Below, one piece after another: positions 23,423 to 35,736 of a DNA stretch of 64,000 nt. The notes under the pieces are model-generated. The model was not told where the DNA came from. It did not search any database and was given only the letters and a program-made list of their open reading frames with translations. Made by a program: the position numbers and the translations under genes. How positions within the stretch are numbered: position 1 is the stretch's first letter; every line of letters begins with the position of its first letter. Source of the stretch: Hemibagrus wyckioides (lineage: Eukaryota; Chordata; Actinopteri; Siluriformes; Bagridae); contig NC_080732.1 in assembly GCF_019097595.1 (NCBI RefSeq), forward strand, positions 1,760,854 through 1,824,853. Reading direction: 5' to 3'.

Positions 23423-26400
23423 TGTGTAAGTGTGTAGTGTTAGTGTGTGGTGTTAGTGTGCAAGTGTTAGTGTGTGGTGTTAGTGTGTAAGTGTGTAGTG
23501 TAAGTGTGTAGTGTTAGTGTCTGGTGTTAGTGTGTAAGTGTTAGTGTGTAAGTGTGTGGTGTTAGTGTCTGGTGTTAGTGTGTAAGTGTTAGTGTGTAAG
23601 TGTGTGGTGTTAGTGTGTAAGTGTTAGTGTGTAAGTGTGTAGTGTAAGTGTGTGGTGTTAGTGTGTAAGTGTGTAGTGTAAGTGTGTAGTGTTAGTGTGT
23701 AGTGTTAGTGTGTGGTGTTAGTGTGTAAGTGTGTGGTGTTAGTGTGTAAGTGTGTAGTGTAAGTGTGTAGTGTTAGTGTGTGGTGTTAGTGTGTAAGTGT
23801 GTGGTGTTAGTGTGTAAGTGTGTAGTGTAAGTGTGTGGTGTTAGTGTGTAAGTGTTAGTGTGTAAGTGTGTGGTGTTAGTGTGTAAGTGTTAGTGTGTAA
23901 GTGTGTGGTGTTAGTGTGTAAGTGTTAGTGTGTAAGTGTGTAGTGTAAGTGTGTAGTGTTAGTGTGTAGTGTTAGTGTGTGGTGTTAGTGTGTAAGTGTG
24001 TGGTGTTAGTGTGTAAGTGTGTAGTGTAAGTGTGTAGTGTTAGTGTGTAGTGTTAGTGTGTGGTGTTAGTGTGTAAGTGTGTGGTGTTAGTGTGTAAGTG
24101 TGTAGTGTAAGTGTGTAGTGTTAGTGTGTAGTGTTAGTGTGTGGTGTTAGTGTGTAAGTGTGTGGTGTTAGTGTGTAAGTGTGTAGTGTTAGTGTGTAAG
24201 TGTTAGTGTGTAAGTGTGTAGTATAAGTGTGTGGGGTTAGTGTGTAGTGTAAGTGTGTGCTGTTAGTGTGTAGTGTTAATGTGGTGTTAGTGTGTGGTGT
24301 AAGTGTGTGGTGTTAGTGTGTAGTGTAAGTGTGTGGGGTTAGTGTGTAGTGTTAGTGCATGGTGTTAGTGCGTAGTGTTTGTGTGTGGTGTAAGTGTGTG
24401 GGGTTAGTGTGTAGTGTTAGTGTGTGGGGTTAGTGTGTGGTGTTAGTGCATAGTGTTTGTGTGTGGTGTTGGTGTGTGGTGTAAGTGTGTAGTGTTAGTG
24501 TGTAGTGTTAGTGCTTAGTGTTAGTGCGTAGTGTTAGTGTGTGGGGTTAGTGTGTGGTGTAAGTGTGTAGTGTTTGTGTGTGGTGTAAGTGTGTGGTGTT
24601 AGTGTGTAGTGTAAGTGTGTGGGGTTAGTGTGTAGTGTTAGTGCATGGTGTTAGTGCGTAGTGTTTGTGTGTGGTGTAAGTGTGTGGGGTTAGTGTGTAG
24701 TGTTAGTGTGTGGTGTTAGTGCGTAGTGTTAGTGTGTGGGGTTAGTGTGTGGTGTTAGTGTGTGGTGTTAGTGCATAGTGTTTGTGTGTGGTGTTGGTGT
24801 GTGGTATAAGTGTGTAGTGTCAGTGTGTGGTGTTAGTGCGTAGTGTTAGTGCGTAGTGTTAGTGTGTGGGGTTAGTGTGTGGTGTTAGTGCGTGGTGTTA
24901 GTGCGTAGTGTTAGTGTGTGGGGTTAGTGTGTGGTGTTAGTGTGTGGTGTTAGTGCGTGGTGTTGGTGTGTGGTGTAAGTGTGTGGTGTTAGTGTTAGTG
25001 TGTAGTGTTAGTGTGTAGTGTTAGTGTGTGGTGTTAGTGTGTGGTGTTAGTGTGTAGTGTTAGTGTGTGGTGTAAGTGTGTGGTGTAAGTGTGTGGTGTT
25101 AGTGTGTGGTGTTAGTGTGTGGTGTTAGTGTGTATTGTTAGTGTGTAGTGTTAGTGTGTGGTGTTAGTGTGTAGTGTTAGTGTGTAGTGTTAGTGTGTGG
25201 TGTTAGTGTGTAGTGTAAGTGTGTGGTGTTAGTGTGTAGTGTTAGTGTGTGGTGTTAGTGTGTGGTGTTAGTGTGTAGTGTTAGTGTGTGGTGTTAGCGT
25301 GTGGTGTTAGTGTGGAGTGTGTGGTGTTAGTGTGTGGTGTTAGTGTCTAGTGTTAGTGTGTGCGGATAGTACGTGGTGTTGATGTGTGGTGTAATTGTGT
25401 GGTGTTACTGTCAGTGTATAGTGTTAGTGTGTGGAGATAGTGTGTGGTGTTAGTGTGTAGTGTAGTGTGTAGTGTTAGTGTGTGGTGTTAGTGTGTGGTG
25501 TTAGTGGGTGGGGTTAGTGTGTGGTGTTAGTGTGTAGTGTTAGTGTGTGGTGTTAGTGTGTGGTGTTAGTGTGTAGTGTGTGGTGTTAGTGTGTTAGTGT
25601 TAGTGTGTAGTGTTAGTGTTAGTGTTAGTGTGTAGTGTTAGTGTGTAGTGTTAGTGTGTAGTGTTAGTGTGTAGTGTTAGTGTGTGGTGTTAGTGTTAGT
25701 GTGTAGTGTTAGTGTTAGTGTGTAGTGTTAGTGTGTAGTGTTAGTGTGTAGTGTAAGTGTGTGGTGTTAGTGTTAGTGTGTAGTGTTAGTGTGTAGTGTT
25801 AGTGTTAGTGTTAGTGTGTGGTGTTAGTGTTAGTGTGTAGTGTTAGTGTGTAGTGTTAGTGTGTAGTGTTAGTGTGTGGTGTTAGTGTGTAGTGTTAGTG
25901 TGTGGTGTTAGTGTGTGGTGTTAGTGTGTAGTGTTAGTGTGTGGTGTTAGTGTGTGGTGTTAGTGTGTAGTGTGTGGTGTTAGTGTGTGGTGTTAGTGTG
26001 TAGTGTTAGTGTGTGGTGTTAGTGTGTGGTGTTAGTGTGTAGTGTAAGTGTGTGGTGTTAGTGTGTAGTGTTAGTGTGTGGTGTTAGTGTGTGGTGTTAG
26101 TGTGTAGTGTAGTGTGTGGTGTTAGTGTGTAGTGTTAGTGTGTGGTGTTAGTGTGTGGGGTTAGTGTGTGGTGTAAGTGTGTGGTGTAAGTGTGTGGTGT
26201 TAGTGTGTGGTGTTAGTGTAAGTGTGTGGTGTTAGTGTTAGTGTAAGTGTGTGGTGTTAGTGTGTGGTGTTAGTGTTAGTGTTAGTGTGTGGTGTTAGTG
26301 TGTGGTGTTAGTGTTAGTGTTAGTGTGTGGTGTTAGTGTGTGGTGTTAGTGTTAGTGTTAGTGTGTAGTGTTAGTGTTAGTGTGTAGTGTTAGTGTGTAG

Positions 26401-29400
26401 TGTTAGTGTGTAGTGTTAGTGTTAGTGTGTAGTGTAAGTGTGTAGTGTTAGTGTGTAGTGTTAGTGTTAGTGTGTAGTGTTAGTGTGTAGTGTTAGTGTG
26501 TAGTGTTAGTGTGTAGTGTTAGTGTGTGGTGTTAGTGTTAGTGTGTAGTGTTAGTGTGTAGTGTTAGTGTGTGGTGTTAGTGTTAGTGTGTAGTGTAAGT
26601 GTGTAGTGTTAGTGTGTAGTGTTAGTGTGTGGTGTTAGTGTTAGTGTGTAGTGTAAGTGTGTAGTGTTAGTGTGTAGTGTTAGTGTTAGTGTGTAGTGTT
26701 AGTGTGTGGTGTTAGTGTTAGTGTGTAGTGTTAGTGTGTAGTGTTAGTGTGTAGTGTAAGTGTGTGGTGTTAGTGTGTGGTGTTAGTGTAAGTGTTAGTG
26801 TGTAGTGTAAGTGTGTGGTGTTAGTGTGTAGTGTTAGTGTTAGTGTGTAGTGTTAGTGTGTAGTGTTAGTGTGTAGTGTTAGTGTGTGGTGTTAGTGTTA
26901 GTGTGTAGTGTTAGTGTGTAGTGTTAGTGTGTGGTGTTAGTGTTAGTGTGTAGTGTAAGTGTGTGGTGTTAGTGTTAGTGTGTGGTGTTAGTGTTAGTGT
27001 GTAGTGTAAGTGTGTGGTGTTAGTGTGTAGTGTAAGTGTGTGGTGTTAGTGTTAGTGTGTGGTGTTAGTGTTAGTGTTAGTGTGTGGTGTTAGTGTTAGT
27101 GTGTAGTGTTAGTGTGTAGTGTTAGTGTGTGGTGTTAGTGTGTGGTGTTAGTGTGTAGTGTTAGTGTGTGGTGTTAGTGTGTAGTGTTAGTGTGTGGTGT
27201 TAGTGTGTGGTGTTAGTGTGTAAGTGTTAGTGTGTAAGTGTGTGGTGTTAGTGTGTAAGTGTTAGTGTGTAAGTGTGTAGTGTAAGTGTGTGGTGTTAGT
27301 GTGTAAGTGTGTAGTGTAAGTGTGTAGTGTTAGTGTGTAGTGTTAGTGTGTGGTGTTAGTGTGTAAGTGTGTGGTGTTAGTGTGTAAGTGTGTAGTGTAA
27401 GTGTGTAGTGTTAGTGTGTAGTGTTAGTGTGTGGTGTTAGTGTGTAAGTGTGTGGTGTTAGTGTGTAAGTGTGTAGTGTAAGTGTGTGGTGTTAGTGTGT
27501 AAGTGTGTAGTGTTAGTGTGTAAGTGTTAGTGTGTAAGTGTGTAGTATAAGTGTGTGGTGTTAGTGTGTGGTGTTAGTGTGTGGGGTTAGTGTGTAGTGT
27601 AAGTGTGTGCTGTTAGTGTGTAGTGTTAATGTGGTGTTAGTGTGTGGTGTAAGTGTGTGGTGTTAGTGTGTAGTGTAAGTGTGTGGGGTTAGTGTGTAGT
27701 GTTAGTGCGTAGTGTTTGTGTGTGGTGTAAGTGTGTGGGGTTAGTGTGTAGTGTTAGTGTGTGGGGTTAGTGTGTGGTGTTAGTGTGTGGTGTTAGTGCA
27801 TAGTGTTTGTGTGTGGTGTTGGTGTGTGGTGTAAGTGTGTAGTGTTAGTGTGTAGTGTTAGTGCGTAGTGTTAGTGCGTAGTGTTAGTGTGTGGGGTTAG
27901 TGTGTGGTGTAAGTGTGTAGTGTTTGTGTGTGGTGTAAGTGTGTGGTGTTAGTGTGTAGTGTAAGTGTGTGGGGTTAGTGTGTAGTGTTAGTGCATGGTG
28001 TTAGTGTGTGGGGTTAGTGTGTGGTGTAAGTGTGTAGTGTTTGTGTGTGGTGTAAGTGTGTAGTGTTTGTGTGTGGTGTAAGTGTGTGGGGTTAGTGTGT
28101 AGTGTTAGTGTGTGGTGTTAGTGCGTAGTGTTAGTGTGTGGGGTTAGTGTGTGGTGTTAGTGTGTGGTGTTAGTGCATAGTGTTTGTGTGTGGTGTTGGT
28201 GTGTGGTATAAGTGTGTAGTGTCAGTGTGTGGTGTTAGTGCGTAGTGTTAGTGCGTAGTGTTAGTGTGTGGGGTTAGTGTGTGGTGTTAGTGCGTGGTGT
28301 TAGTGCGTAGTGTTAGTGTGTGGGGTTAGTGTGTGGTGTTAGTGTGTGGTGTTAGTGCGTGGTGTTGGTGTGTGGTGTAAGTGTGTGGTGTTAGTGTTAG
28401 TGTGTAGTGTTAGTGTGTAGTGTTAGTGTGTGGTGTTAGTGTGTGGTGTTAGTGTGTAGTGTTAGTGTGTGGTGTAAGTGTGTGGTGTAAGTGTGTGGTG
28501 TTAGTGTGTGGTGTTAGTGTGTGGTGTTAGTGTGTGTTGTGTTGTTAGTGTGTAGTGTGTTAGTGTATATTGTGGTGTTAGTGTGTAGTGTGTTAGTGTA
28601 TATTGTTAGTGTGTGTTGTGTTAGTGTGTAGTGTGTTAGTGTGTATTGTGTTGTTAGTGTGTATTGTGTTAGTGTGTATTGTGTTGTTAGTGTGTGTTGT
28701 GTTAGTGTGTATTGTGTTAGTGTGTTGTGGTGTTAGTGTGTAGTGTGTTAGTGTGTAGTGTGTTAGTGTGTAGTGTGTTAGTGTGTGTTGTTAGTGTGTG
28801 TTGTTAGTGTGTATTGTGTTAGTGTGTATTGTGTTAGTGCGTAGTGTTAGTGCGTAGTGTTAGTGTGTGGGGTTAGTGTGTGGTGTAAGTGTGTAGTGTT
28901 TGTGTGTGGTGTAAGTGTGTAGTGTTTGTGTGTGGTGTAAGTGTGTGGGGTTAGTGTGTAGTGTTAGTGTGTGGTGTTAGTGCGTAGTGTTAGTGTGTGG
29001 GGTTAGTGTGTGGTGTTAGTGTGTGGTGTTAGTGCATAGTGTTTGTGTGTGGTGTTGGTGTGTGGTATAAGTGTGTAGTGTCAGTGTGTGGTGTTAGTGC
29101 GTAGTGTTAGTGCGTAGTGTTAGTGTGTGGGGTTAGTGTGTGGTGTTAGTGCGTGGTGTTAGTGCGTAGTGTTAGTGTGTGGGGTTAGTGTGTGGTGTTA
29201 GTGTGTGGTGTTAGTGCGTGGTGTTGGTGTGTGGTGTAAGTGTGTGGTGTTAGTGTTAGTGTGTAGTGTTAGTGTGTAGTGTTAGTGTGTGGTGTTAGTG
29301 TGTGGTGTTAGTGTGTAGTGTTAGTGTGTGGTGTAAGTGTGTGGTGTAAGTGTGTGGTGTTAGTGTGTGGTGTTAGTGTGTGGTGTTAGTGTGTATTGTT

Positions 29401-32283
29401 AGTGTGTAGTGTTAGTGTGTGGTGTTAGTGTGTAGTGTTAGTGTGTGGTGTTAGTGTGTGGTGTTAGTGTGTAGTGTAAGTGTGTGGTGTTAGTGTGTAG
29501 TGTTAGTGTGTGGTGTTAGTGTGTGGTGTTAGTGTGTAGTGTTAGTGTGTGGTGTTAGTGTGTGGTGTTAGTGTGTAGTGTGTGGTGTTAGTGTGTGGTG
29601 TTAGTGTGTAGTGTTAGTGTGTGGTGTTAGTGTGTGGTGTTAGTGTGTAGTGTTAGTGTGTGGTGTTAGTGTGTGGTGTTAGTGTGTAGTGTTAGTGTGT
29701 GGTGTTAGTGTGTAGTGTGTGGTGTTAGTGTGTAGTGTTAGTGTGTGGTGTTAGTGTGTGGGGTTAGTGTGTGGTGTAAGTGTGTGGTGTTAGTGTGTGG
29801 TGTTAGTGTGTGGTGTTAGTGTAAGTGTGTGGTGTTAGTGTTAGTGTAAGTGTTAGTGTGTAGTGTAAGTGTGTGGTGTTAGTGTGTGGTGTTAGTGTTA
29901 GTGTTAGTGTGTGGTGTTAGTGTGTGGTGTTAGTGTTAGTGTTAGTGTGTAGTGTTAGTGTGTAGTGTTAGTGTGTAGTGTAAGTGTGTGGTGTTAGTGT
30001 GTGGTGTTAGTGTAAGTGTTAGTGTGTAGTGTAAGTGTGTGGTGTTAGTGTGTAGTGTTAGTGTTAGTGTGTAGTGTTAGTGTGTAGTGTTAGTGTGTAG
30101 TGTAAGTGTGTGGTGTTAGTGTGTAGTGTTAGTGTTAGTGTGTAGTGTTAGTGTGTAGTGTTAGTGTGTAGTGTAAGTGTGTGGTGTTAGTGTGTAGTGT
30201 GTAGTGTTAGTGTGTAGTGTTAGTGTGTGGTGTTAGTGTTAGTGTGTAGTGTAAGTGTGTGGTGTTAGTGTTAGTGTTAGTGTGTGGTGTTAGTGTGTGG
30301 TGTTAGTGTTAGTGTTAGTGTGTGGTGTTAGTGTGTGGTGTTAGTGTTAGTGTGTAGTGTTAGTGTGTAGTGTTAGTGTGTAGTGTTAGTGTGTAGTGTA
30401 AGTGTGTGGTGTTAGTGTGTGGTGTTAGTGTAAGTGTTAGTGTGTAGTGTAAGTGTGTGGTGTTAGTGTGTAGTGTTAGTGTTAGTGTGTAGTGTTAGTG
30501 TGTAGTGTTAGTGTGTAGTGTTAGTGTGTGGTGTTAGTGTTAGTGTGTGGTGTTAGTGTTAGTGTGTAGTGTTAGTGTGTGGTGTTAGTGTTAGTGTGTA
30601 GTGTAAGTGTGTGGTGTTAGTGTTAGTGTTAGTGTGTGGTGTTAGTGTTAGTGTGTAGTGTAAGTGTGTAGTGTTAGTGTGTAGTGTTAGTGTGTGGTGT
30701 TAGTGTTAGTGTGTAGTGTTAGTGTTAGTGTGTAGTGTTAGTGTTAGTGTGTAGTGTTAGTGTGTAGTGTTAGTGTGTGGTGTTAGTGTGTAGTGTTAGT
30801 GTGTAGTGTTAGTGTGTGGTGTTAGTGTGTAGTGTTAGTGTGTGGTGTTAGTGTGTGGTGTTAGTGTTAGTGTGTGGTGTTAGTGTTAGTGTGTGGTGTT
30901 AGTGTTAGTGTGTGGTGTTAGTGTGTAGTGTTAGTGTGTAGTGTTAGTGTGTGGTGTTAGTGTGTAGTGTTAGTGTGTGGTGTTAGTGTGTGGTGTTAGT
31001 GTGTAGTGTTAGTGTGTGGTGTTAGTGTGTGGTGTTAGTGTGTGGTGTTAGTGTTAGTGTTAGTGTGTGGTGTTAGTGTTAGTGTTAGTGTGTGGTGTTA
31101 GTGTGTAGTGTTAGTGTTAGTGTTAGTGTTAGTGTGTGGTGTTAGTGTTAGTGTTAGTGTGTAGTGTTAGTGTGTGGTGTTAGTGTGTAGTGTTAGTGTG
31201 TAGTGTTAGTGTGTGGTGTTAGTGTGTAGTGTTAGTGTGTGGTGTTAGTGTGTGGTGTTAGTGTTAGTGTGTGGTGTTAGTGTTAGTGTTAGTGTGTGGT
31301 GTTAGTGTGTAGTGTTAGTGTTAGTGTTAGTGTTAGTGTGTGGTGTTAGTGTTAGTGTGTAGTGTTAGTGTGTGGTGTTAGTGTGTAGTGTTAGTGTGTG
31401 GTGTTAGTGTGTGGTGTTAGTGTGTGGTGTTAGTGTTAGTGTTAGTGTGTGGTGTTAGTGTGTGGTGTTAGTGTGTAGTGTTAGTGTGTGGTGTTAGTGT
31501 GTGGTGTTAGTGTGTGGTGTTAGTGTTAGTGTTAGTGTGTGGTGTTAGTGTTAGTGTTAGTGTGTAGTGTTAGTGTGTGGTGTTAGTGTGTAGTGTTAGT
31601 GTTAGTGTTAGTGTGTAGTGTTAGTGTGTGGTGTTAGTGTGTAGTGTTAGTGTTAGTGTGTGGTGTTAGTGTGTGGTGTTAGTGTTAGTGTTAGTGTGTA
31701 GTGTTAGTGTGTGGTGTTAGTGTTAGTGTTAGTGTGTGGTGTTAGTGTTAGTGTTAGTGTGTAGTGTTAGTGTGTGGTGTTAGTGTGTAGTGTTAGTGTT
31801 AGTGTGTGGTGTTAGTGTGTGGTGTTAGTGTTAGTGTTAGTGTGTGGTGTTAGTGTTAGTGTGTGGTGTTAGTGTTAGTGTGTAGTGTTAGTGTTAGTGT
31901 GTGGTGTTAGTGTGTGGTGTTAGTGTTAGTGTTAGTGTGTAGTGTTAGTGTGTGGTGTTAGTGTGTAGTGTTAGTGTGTGGTGTTAGTGTGTGGTGTTAG
32001 TGTGTGGTGTTAGTGTTAGTGTGTAGTGTTAGTGTTAGTGTGTGGTGTTAGTGTGTGGTGTTAGTGTTAGTGTGTAGTGTTAGTGTGTGGTGTTAGTGTG
32101 TGGTGTTAGTGTTAGTGTGTGGTGTTAGTGTTAGTGTTAGTGTGTGGTGTTAGTGTGTGGTGTTAGTGTTAGTGTTAGTGTGTAGTGTTAGTGTGTGGTG
32201 TTAGTGTGTAGTGTTAGTGTTAGTGTTAGTGTTAGTGTGTGGTGTTAGTGTTAGTGTGTAGTGTTAGTGTTAGTGTTAGTGTG
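23423..32283. repeat. 8.9-kb G/T-only tandem array (13-bp TGTGTRGTGTTAG family)
   Basis: The array is built from 7-bp TGTGTAG/TGTGTGG, 6-bp TGTTAG/TGTAAG and 8-bp TGTGTAAG modules in mixed order, most often as 13-bp TGTGTRGTGTTAG. The plus strand is almost free of C: only rare GCGTAG, GCATAG, GTCTGG or TCAG variants. Higher-order copies exist. A rare GTATAAG...GTGTCAGTG marker recurs at 24821, 28223 and 29082, so a multi-hundred-bp block was copied 3,402 bp and 859 bp apart. A distinct sub-block with TGTATTGTGTTAG units lies at about 28535-28835. It sits in intron D-E, antisense to the gene. There is no coding capacity. Confidence 0.97.
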
Positions 32284-33523
32284 CAGTATGTCATTTGGGC
32301 TGCACCTGAAAAGCAGAACAGACATTGTGAAGAAAACTAAATGTAGGAAGTCTCAGAGATTGTTGGTGTCTGTGGTGAGGCTCAGGATGTAGGAGGGAGT
32401 TTGTTGATGAATTGAACACAATGACAACATTTTTAAACAGTCCTGCGTGTGAAGTGAATGTTGCGCTGCAGGCTGCACATGTAGTCTGTTACTGGTCATA
32501 AAAAAAAGGAAATAAAAAGAAAAATCTAAATCACAGACCACACAAACAACTCCGATTCACTGATTCGGTTCTCTGTTTATTTGATTCATTTTTATTTGAT
32601 TCGTTTATGATTTGATTCATTTTTGATTTGATTCGATTGTTTTCCGGTAAACACCAAACTGGGAAATAAATTCTACGAAGAAAAATAAAACCATGTCCTC
32701 TGCCCTGTGATGTGAATGAAGCCGGTGTACAGTCACAGGGAGAGGAGGTTGACCTAGTTGGTAGGTGGCGGCCGTATTAGCATAGCCAGGTATTTTATCA
32801 CAGAACAAAAATGGCACGTTTAATAAGTAAGTAGGACGTTCAGAGCAGTCTCGGTGTTCACCTTTGCTCATCTCATTCCTGAATCTTTCACTCCAAACCT
32901 ACTCTGGGATTTTATTATGATTTTTTTTATTAATAGAACAAAAATAAAGCTGTCCACGTTCCAAGACCTACAGAAAAACGCGAAAACTCTAAAGTCCTCG
33001 GAGGCCCGAGACGAAAATAACATCAGGATGACGAGCAGCTCTCGGAGCTCAGAAGCCGGTATTCGTCCACTCCAGACAGCAGGGGACGATGCTTTGTGAA
33101 ACGATTACAGCAAGACCTACATCTGTCTTTAAGCAGAGTTTGAGAAGCATTTGGAAGCAATTAATGTTATTTCGTGATGAAGAGAGACGAGAAAAGAATA
33201 GAGAGAGAGAGAAAAAAGTGAATCAGACACATCAGAGAGAAGATGGTCATTACTGCAGGCGTACGCAGCGCGTCCTCGCTGAACCCTTTGAACTTCCATG
33301 CATGCGTTGTCCACCATGTCAACATACAAAGTGCCATTTCTTCCAATGCTCTTAATGGAAAACAAGAGCTATTCATTTCCTTACAAACATGTCCATTAGG
33401 GATGAGAGGGGAGGTTCAGGGAAGGCTGCGTGTCGGCGCCGGGCTTTTGAAAGCCGCAGGTAAGGAAGGCCGTACCGATTGACAAGACGTACAGACTCCC
33501 CCTCTCTCTCACTCTCTCTCTCC

Positions 33524-33555
<32 letters not shown>

Positions 33556-33990
33556 GAGGTATAATTATCTTTTGGTGCTCTGCCAGAGACGGTTCTCTTC
33601 GCTGGAGTCGAGGAGAAAAGTGAACGAGTTCTTGTCTCAAATCAGCTCTGGATAAAAAGGCGATTATGTTCTACATCACGTCGCGCTGGGATTTCTTCAT
33701 CATGCAAAGCAGTCGGGATGACGAGCGCTACAGAGAGACAAGAGAGAGATGATGAAATAACACAGACTGAGAGAGAGAGGGAGATGGATTCACAGCACGG
33801 ACGTCCATTTAATGACAATTCAGCCATGTTATAATAACTCCACTTCTCTGTCGCACGATAACGCGGTGTAGCTCCGAACCGGGTTTAACACGTGGGCCAC
33901 AAGAGACGAGAGCCGAAGTTACGCCTCAGCACTGTGGAGACTGAGCTCTGAGCTTTTATTTATTTATTTTCTAAAGTCACGTTAGCAAGA
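32284..33990. other. Intron D-E between array and direct repeat; conserved-like core 33245-33475
   Basis: Bases 32570-32640 hold a short imperfect TTTGATTC repeat. Bases 33245-33475 are unique, balanced and dense (CATGCATGCGTTGTCCACCA, then TGCCATTTCTTCCAATGCTC), resembling a conserved non-coding element. A (CT)n tract covers 33497-33556. No exon fits the phase of exons D and E. Confidence 0.4.
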
Positions 33991-34455
33991 ACGTCATAAG
34001 AACATTTTTCCCTTGAGACAAACAAACAGCAGATAAACCATCTGGCATCTGGAATGATTGACACTTCTGTAGGCGTTTTAAATTCTCTGGAAGCCCCGCC
34101 CCGTTAATTCCATTTTCTCACCTGGACGAGGTTTCTTTTGTTTTTTGATTTCTTTAAAGTCATTAAAGAACGATCTCATTATTACAACTTTGTAACTCAT
34201 TAATAAATGTGTTAATAAGCCATAATAATGTGTTACCTCTTTATTACTGCTGTATAACTGACTAGTTATTATGCCTTTATAGCACATAGTTCATAATTAT
34301 GCCTTAATAACTCATAAATCATCACATTATTAATCATAATGACAGGTTATTAAGCCTTTATAACATTATAACGTCATTAAATAGCTTCATCAAATACCGT
34401 GAAAACGCCGTACATCTACATGCGCTTCGGTTTCTACTTCAGACCAGTAATTTGT
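33991..34455 (+). repeat. 465-bp direct repeat, copy 2 (right of GT array)
   Basis: Same-orientation match to 22183-22632, with a small insertion (TGTAGGCGTTTTAAAT near 34068) and several indels in the TTATTA-rich part. The pair brackets the 8.9-kb array. Confidence 0.8.
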
Positions 34456-35197
34456 GAAAGAAATGCATGTAAAATGTGCTGCGCTTTAAACCTGTAAGAG
34501 CCACACCCTTTGGAGAATGGTTTGTGTGCATGTGTTACAGATGGATGGCTTTCATTTCCTCTCCTTCAGTATCACACGAGGCATCTAGTGCGGTCAGATC
34601 CTCAGGACAAGACGGTAATAATGTTACAGAAATATTACATATGAAACATACTGACTATATTTTCATGATTAGATCATATAACGTGCAACAATGAAGTTTT
34701 CCTCGAGAAATCATTCATTCGGAATGAAAAAGGACACGTTTTGTCCTTCGATCAGGGGAATTAAAGCCAGTGCGCAACCAGGAGGAACAAGCTGCCTGAT
34801 ATTTTCACTGTCTTTTTGCAAATTAGATTATAATTCTGTGAATAAAATTACAATTTATTAATATTTATCCGGAATGATCGAGTCAGAGGGGACGATGGTT
34901 AGGAAAATCTGGTGGTTAGGAGATGTTATGAGGAAGGAACCTTGAGAGGAACCAGATTGAAAAGGGAAGCTCATCCTCATCTGGGTGACCCTGGAGAGCA
35001 TGATTATAAATCATTTCCTTTCTATAACTACACACTGTAGAGTCTGAAACCAGAAGCTTTTGATCAGCTTACACCTCTGAGCATCAGTGTTCATCAGCCT
35101 TCCTGCTGAAGCCATCACATGTTCATCGATGGAGACCTGAGCTCTAAACCAACTGCAGTAATAACATCTACGATATAACACTGATATTGTGTTAAAT

Positions 35198-35736
35198 TAC
35201 ACCAACCAGGCATAACATTATGACCACCTGCCTAATATTGTGTTGGTCCCCTTTTCTGATGCCAAAACAGCCCTGACCCGTCCTGCACTGTGTATTCTGA
35301 CCCCTTTCTATCAGAACCAGCATTAACTTCTTCAGCAATCTGAGCAACAGTAGCTCGTCTGTTGGATCGGATCACACGGGCCAGCCTTCTCTCCCCACCG
35401 GCATCAGTGTGCCTTGGTCACCCATGACCCTGTCTCCGGTCCACCACTGTTCCTTCACTTTTGATAGATACTGACCACTGCAGACCGGGAACACCCCACA
35501 AGAGCTGCAGTTTTGGAGATGCTCTGATCCAGTGGTCTAGTCATCACAATTTGGCCCTTAAGGTCAAACTCACTCAAATCCTTACGCTTGTCCATTTTTC
35601 CTGCTTCTAACATCAACTTTGAGGACAAAATGTTGACTTGCTGCCTAATATATCCCACCCACTAACAGGTGCCATGATGAGGAGATACTCAGTCTTATAC
35701 ACTTCACCTCTCACAATGTTATATCCAATCGTTGTA
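35198..35736 (-). mobile_element. Internally deleted Tc1/mariner-like element with both ends and TA borders
   Basis: The left terminal repeat begins at 35200 (CACCAACCAGGCATAACATT) and the right one ends at 35734 (CACAATGTTATATCCAATCG). They are imperfect reverse complements, each bordered by TA, the target duplicated by this superfamily. The minus strand keeps an N-terminal transposase piece (35455-35658) with the helix-turn-helix [20 protein letters not shown]. The catalytic half is deleted, so it is a non-autonomous, dead copy of about 540 bp. Its terminal repeat is related to that of the element ending at 20388. Confidence 0.85.

Noticed and set aside
23423..32283. True interstitial telomere block
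   Set aside because: Only TTAGTG and occasional GGGGTTAG occur, never tandem TTAGGG, so a telomere call is not supported.
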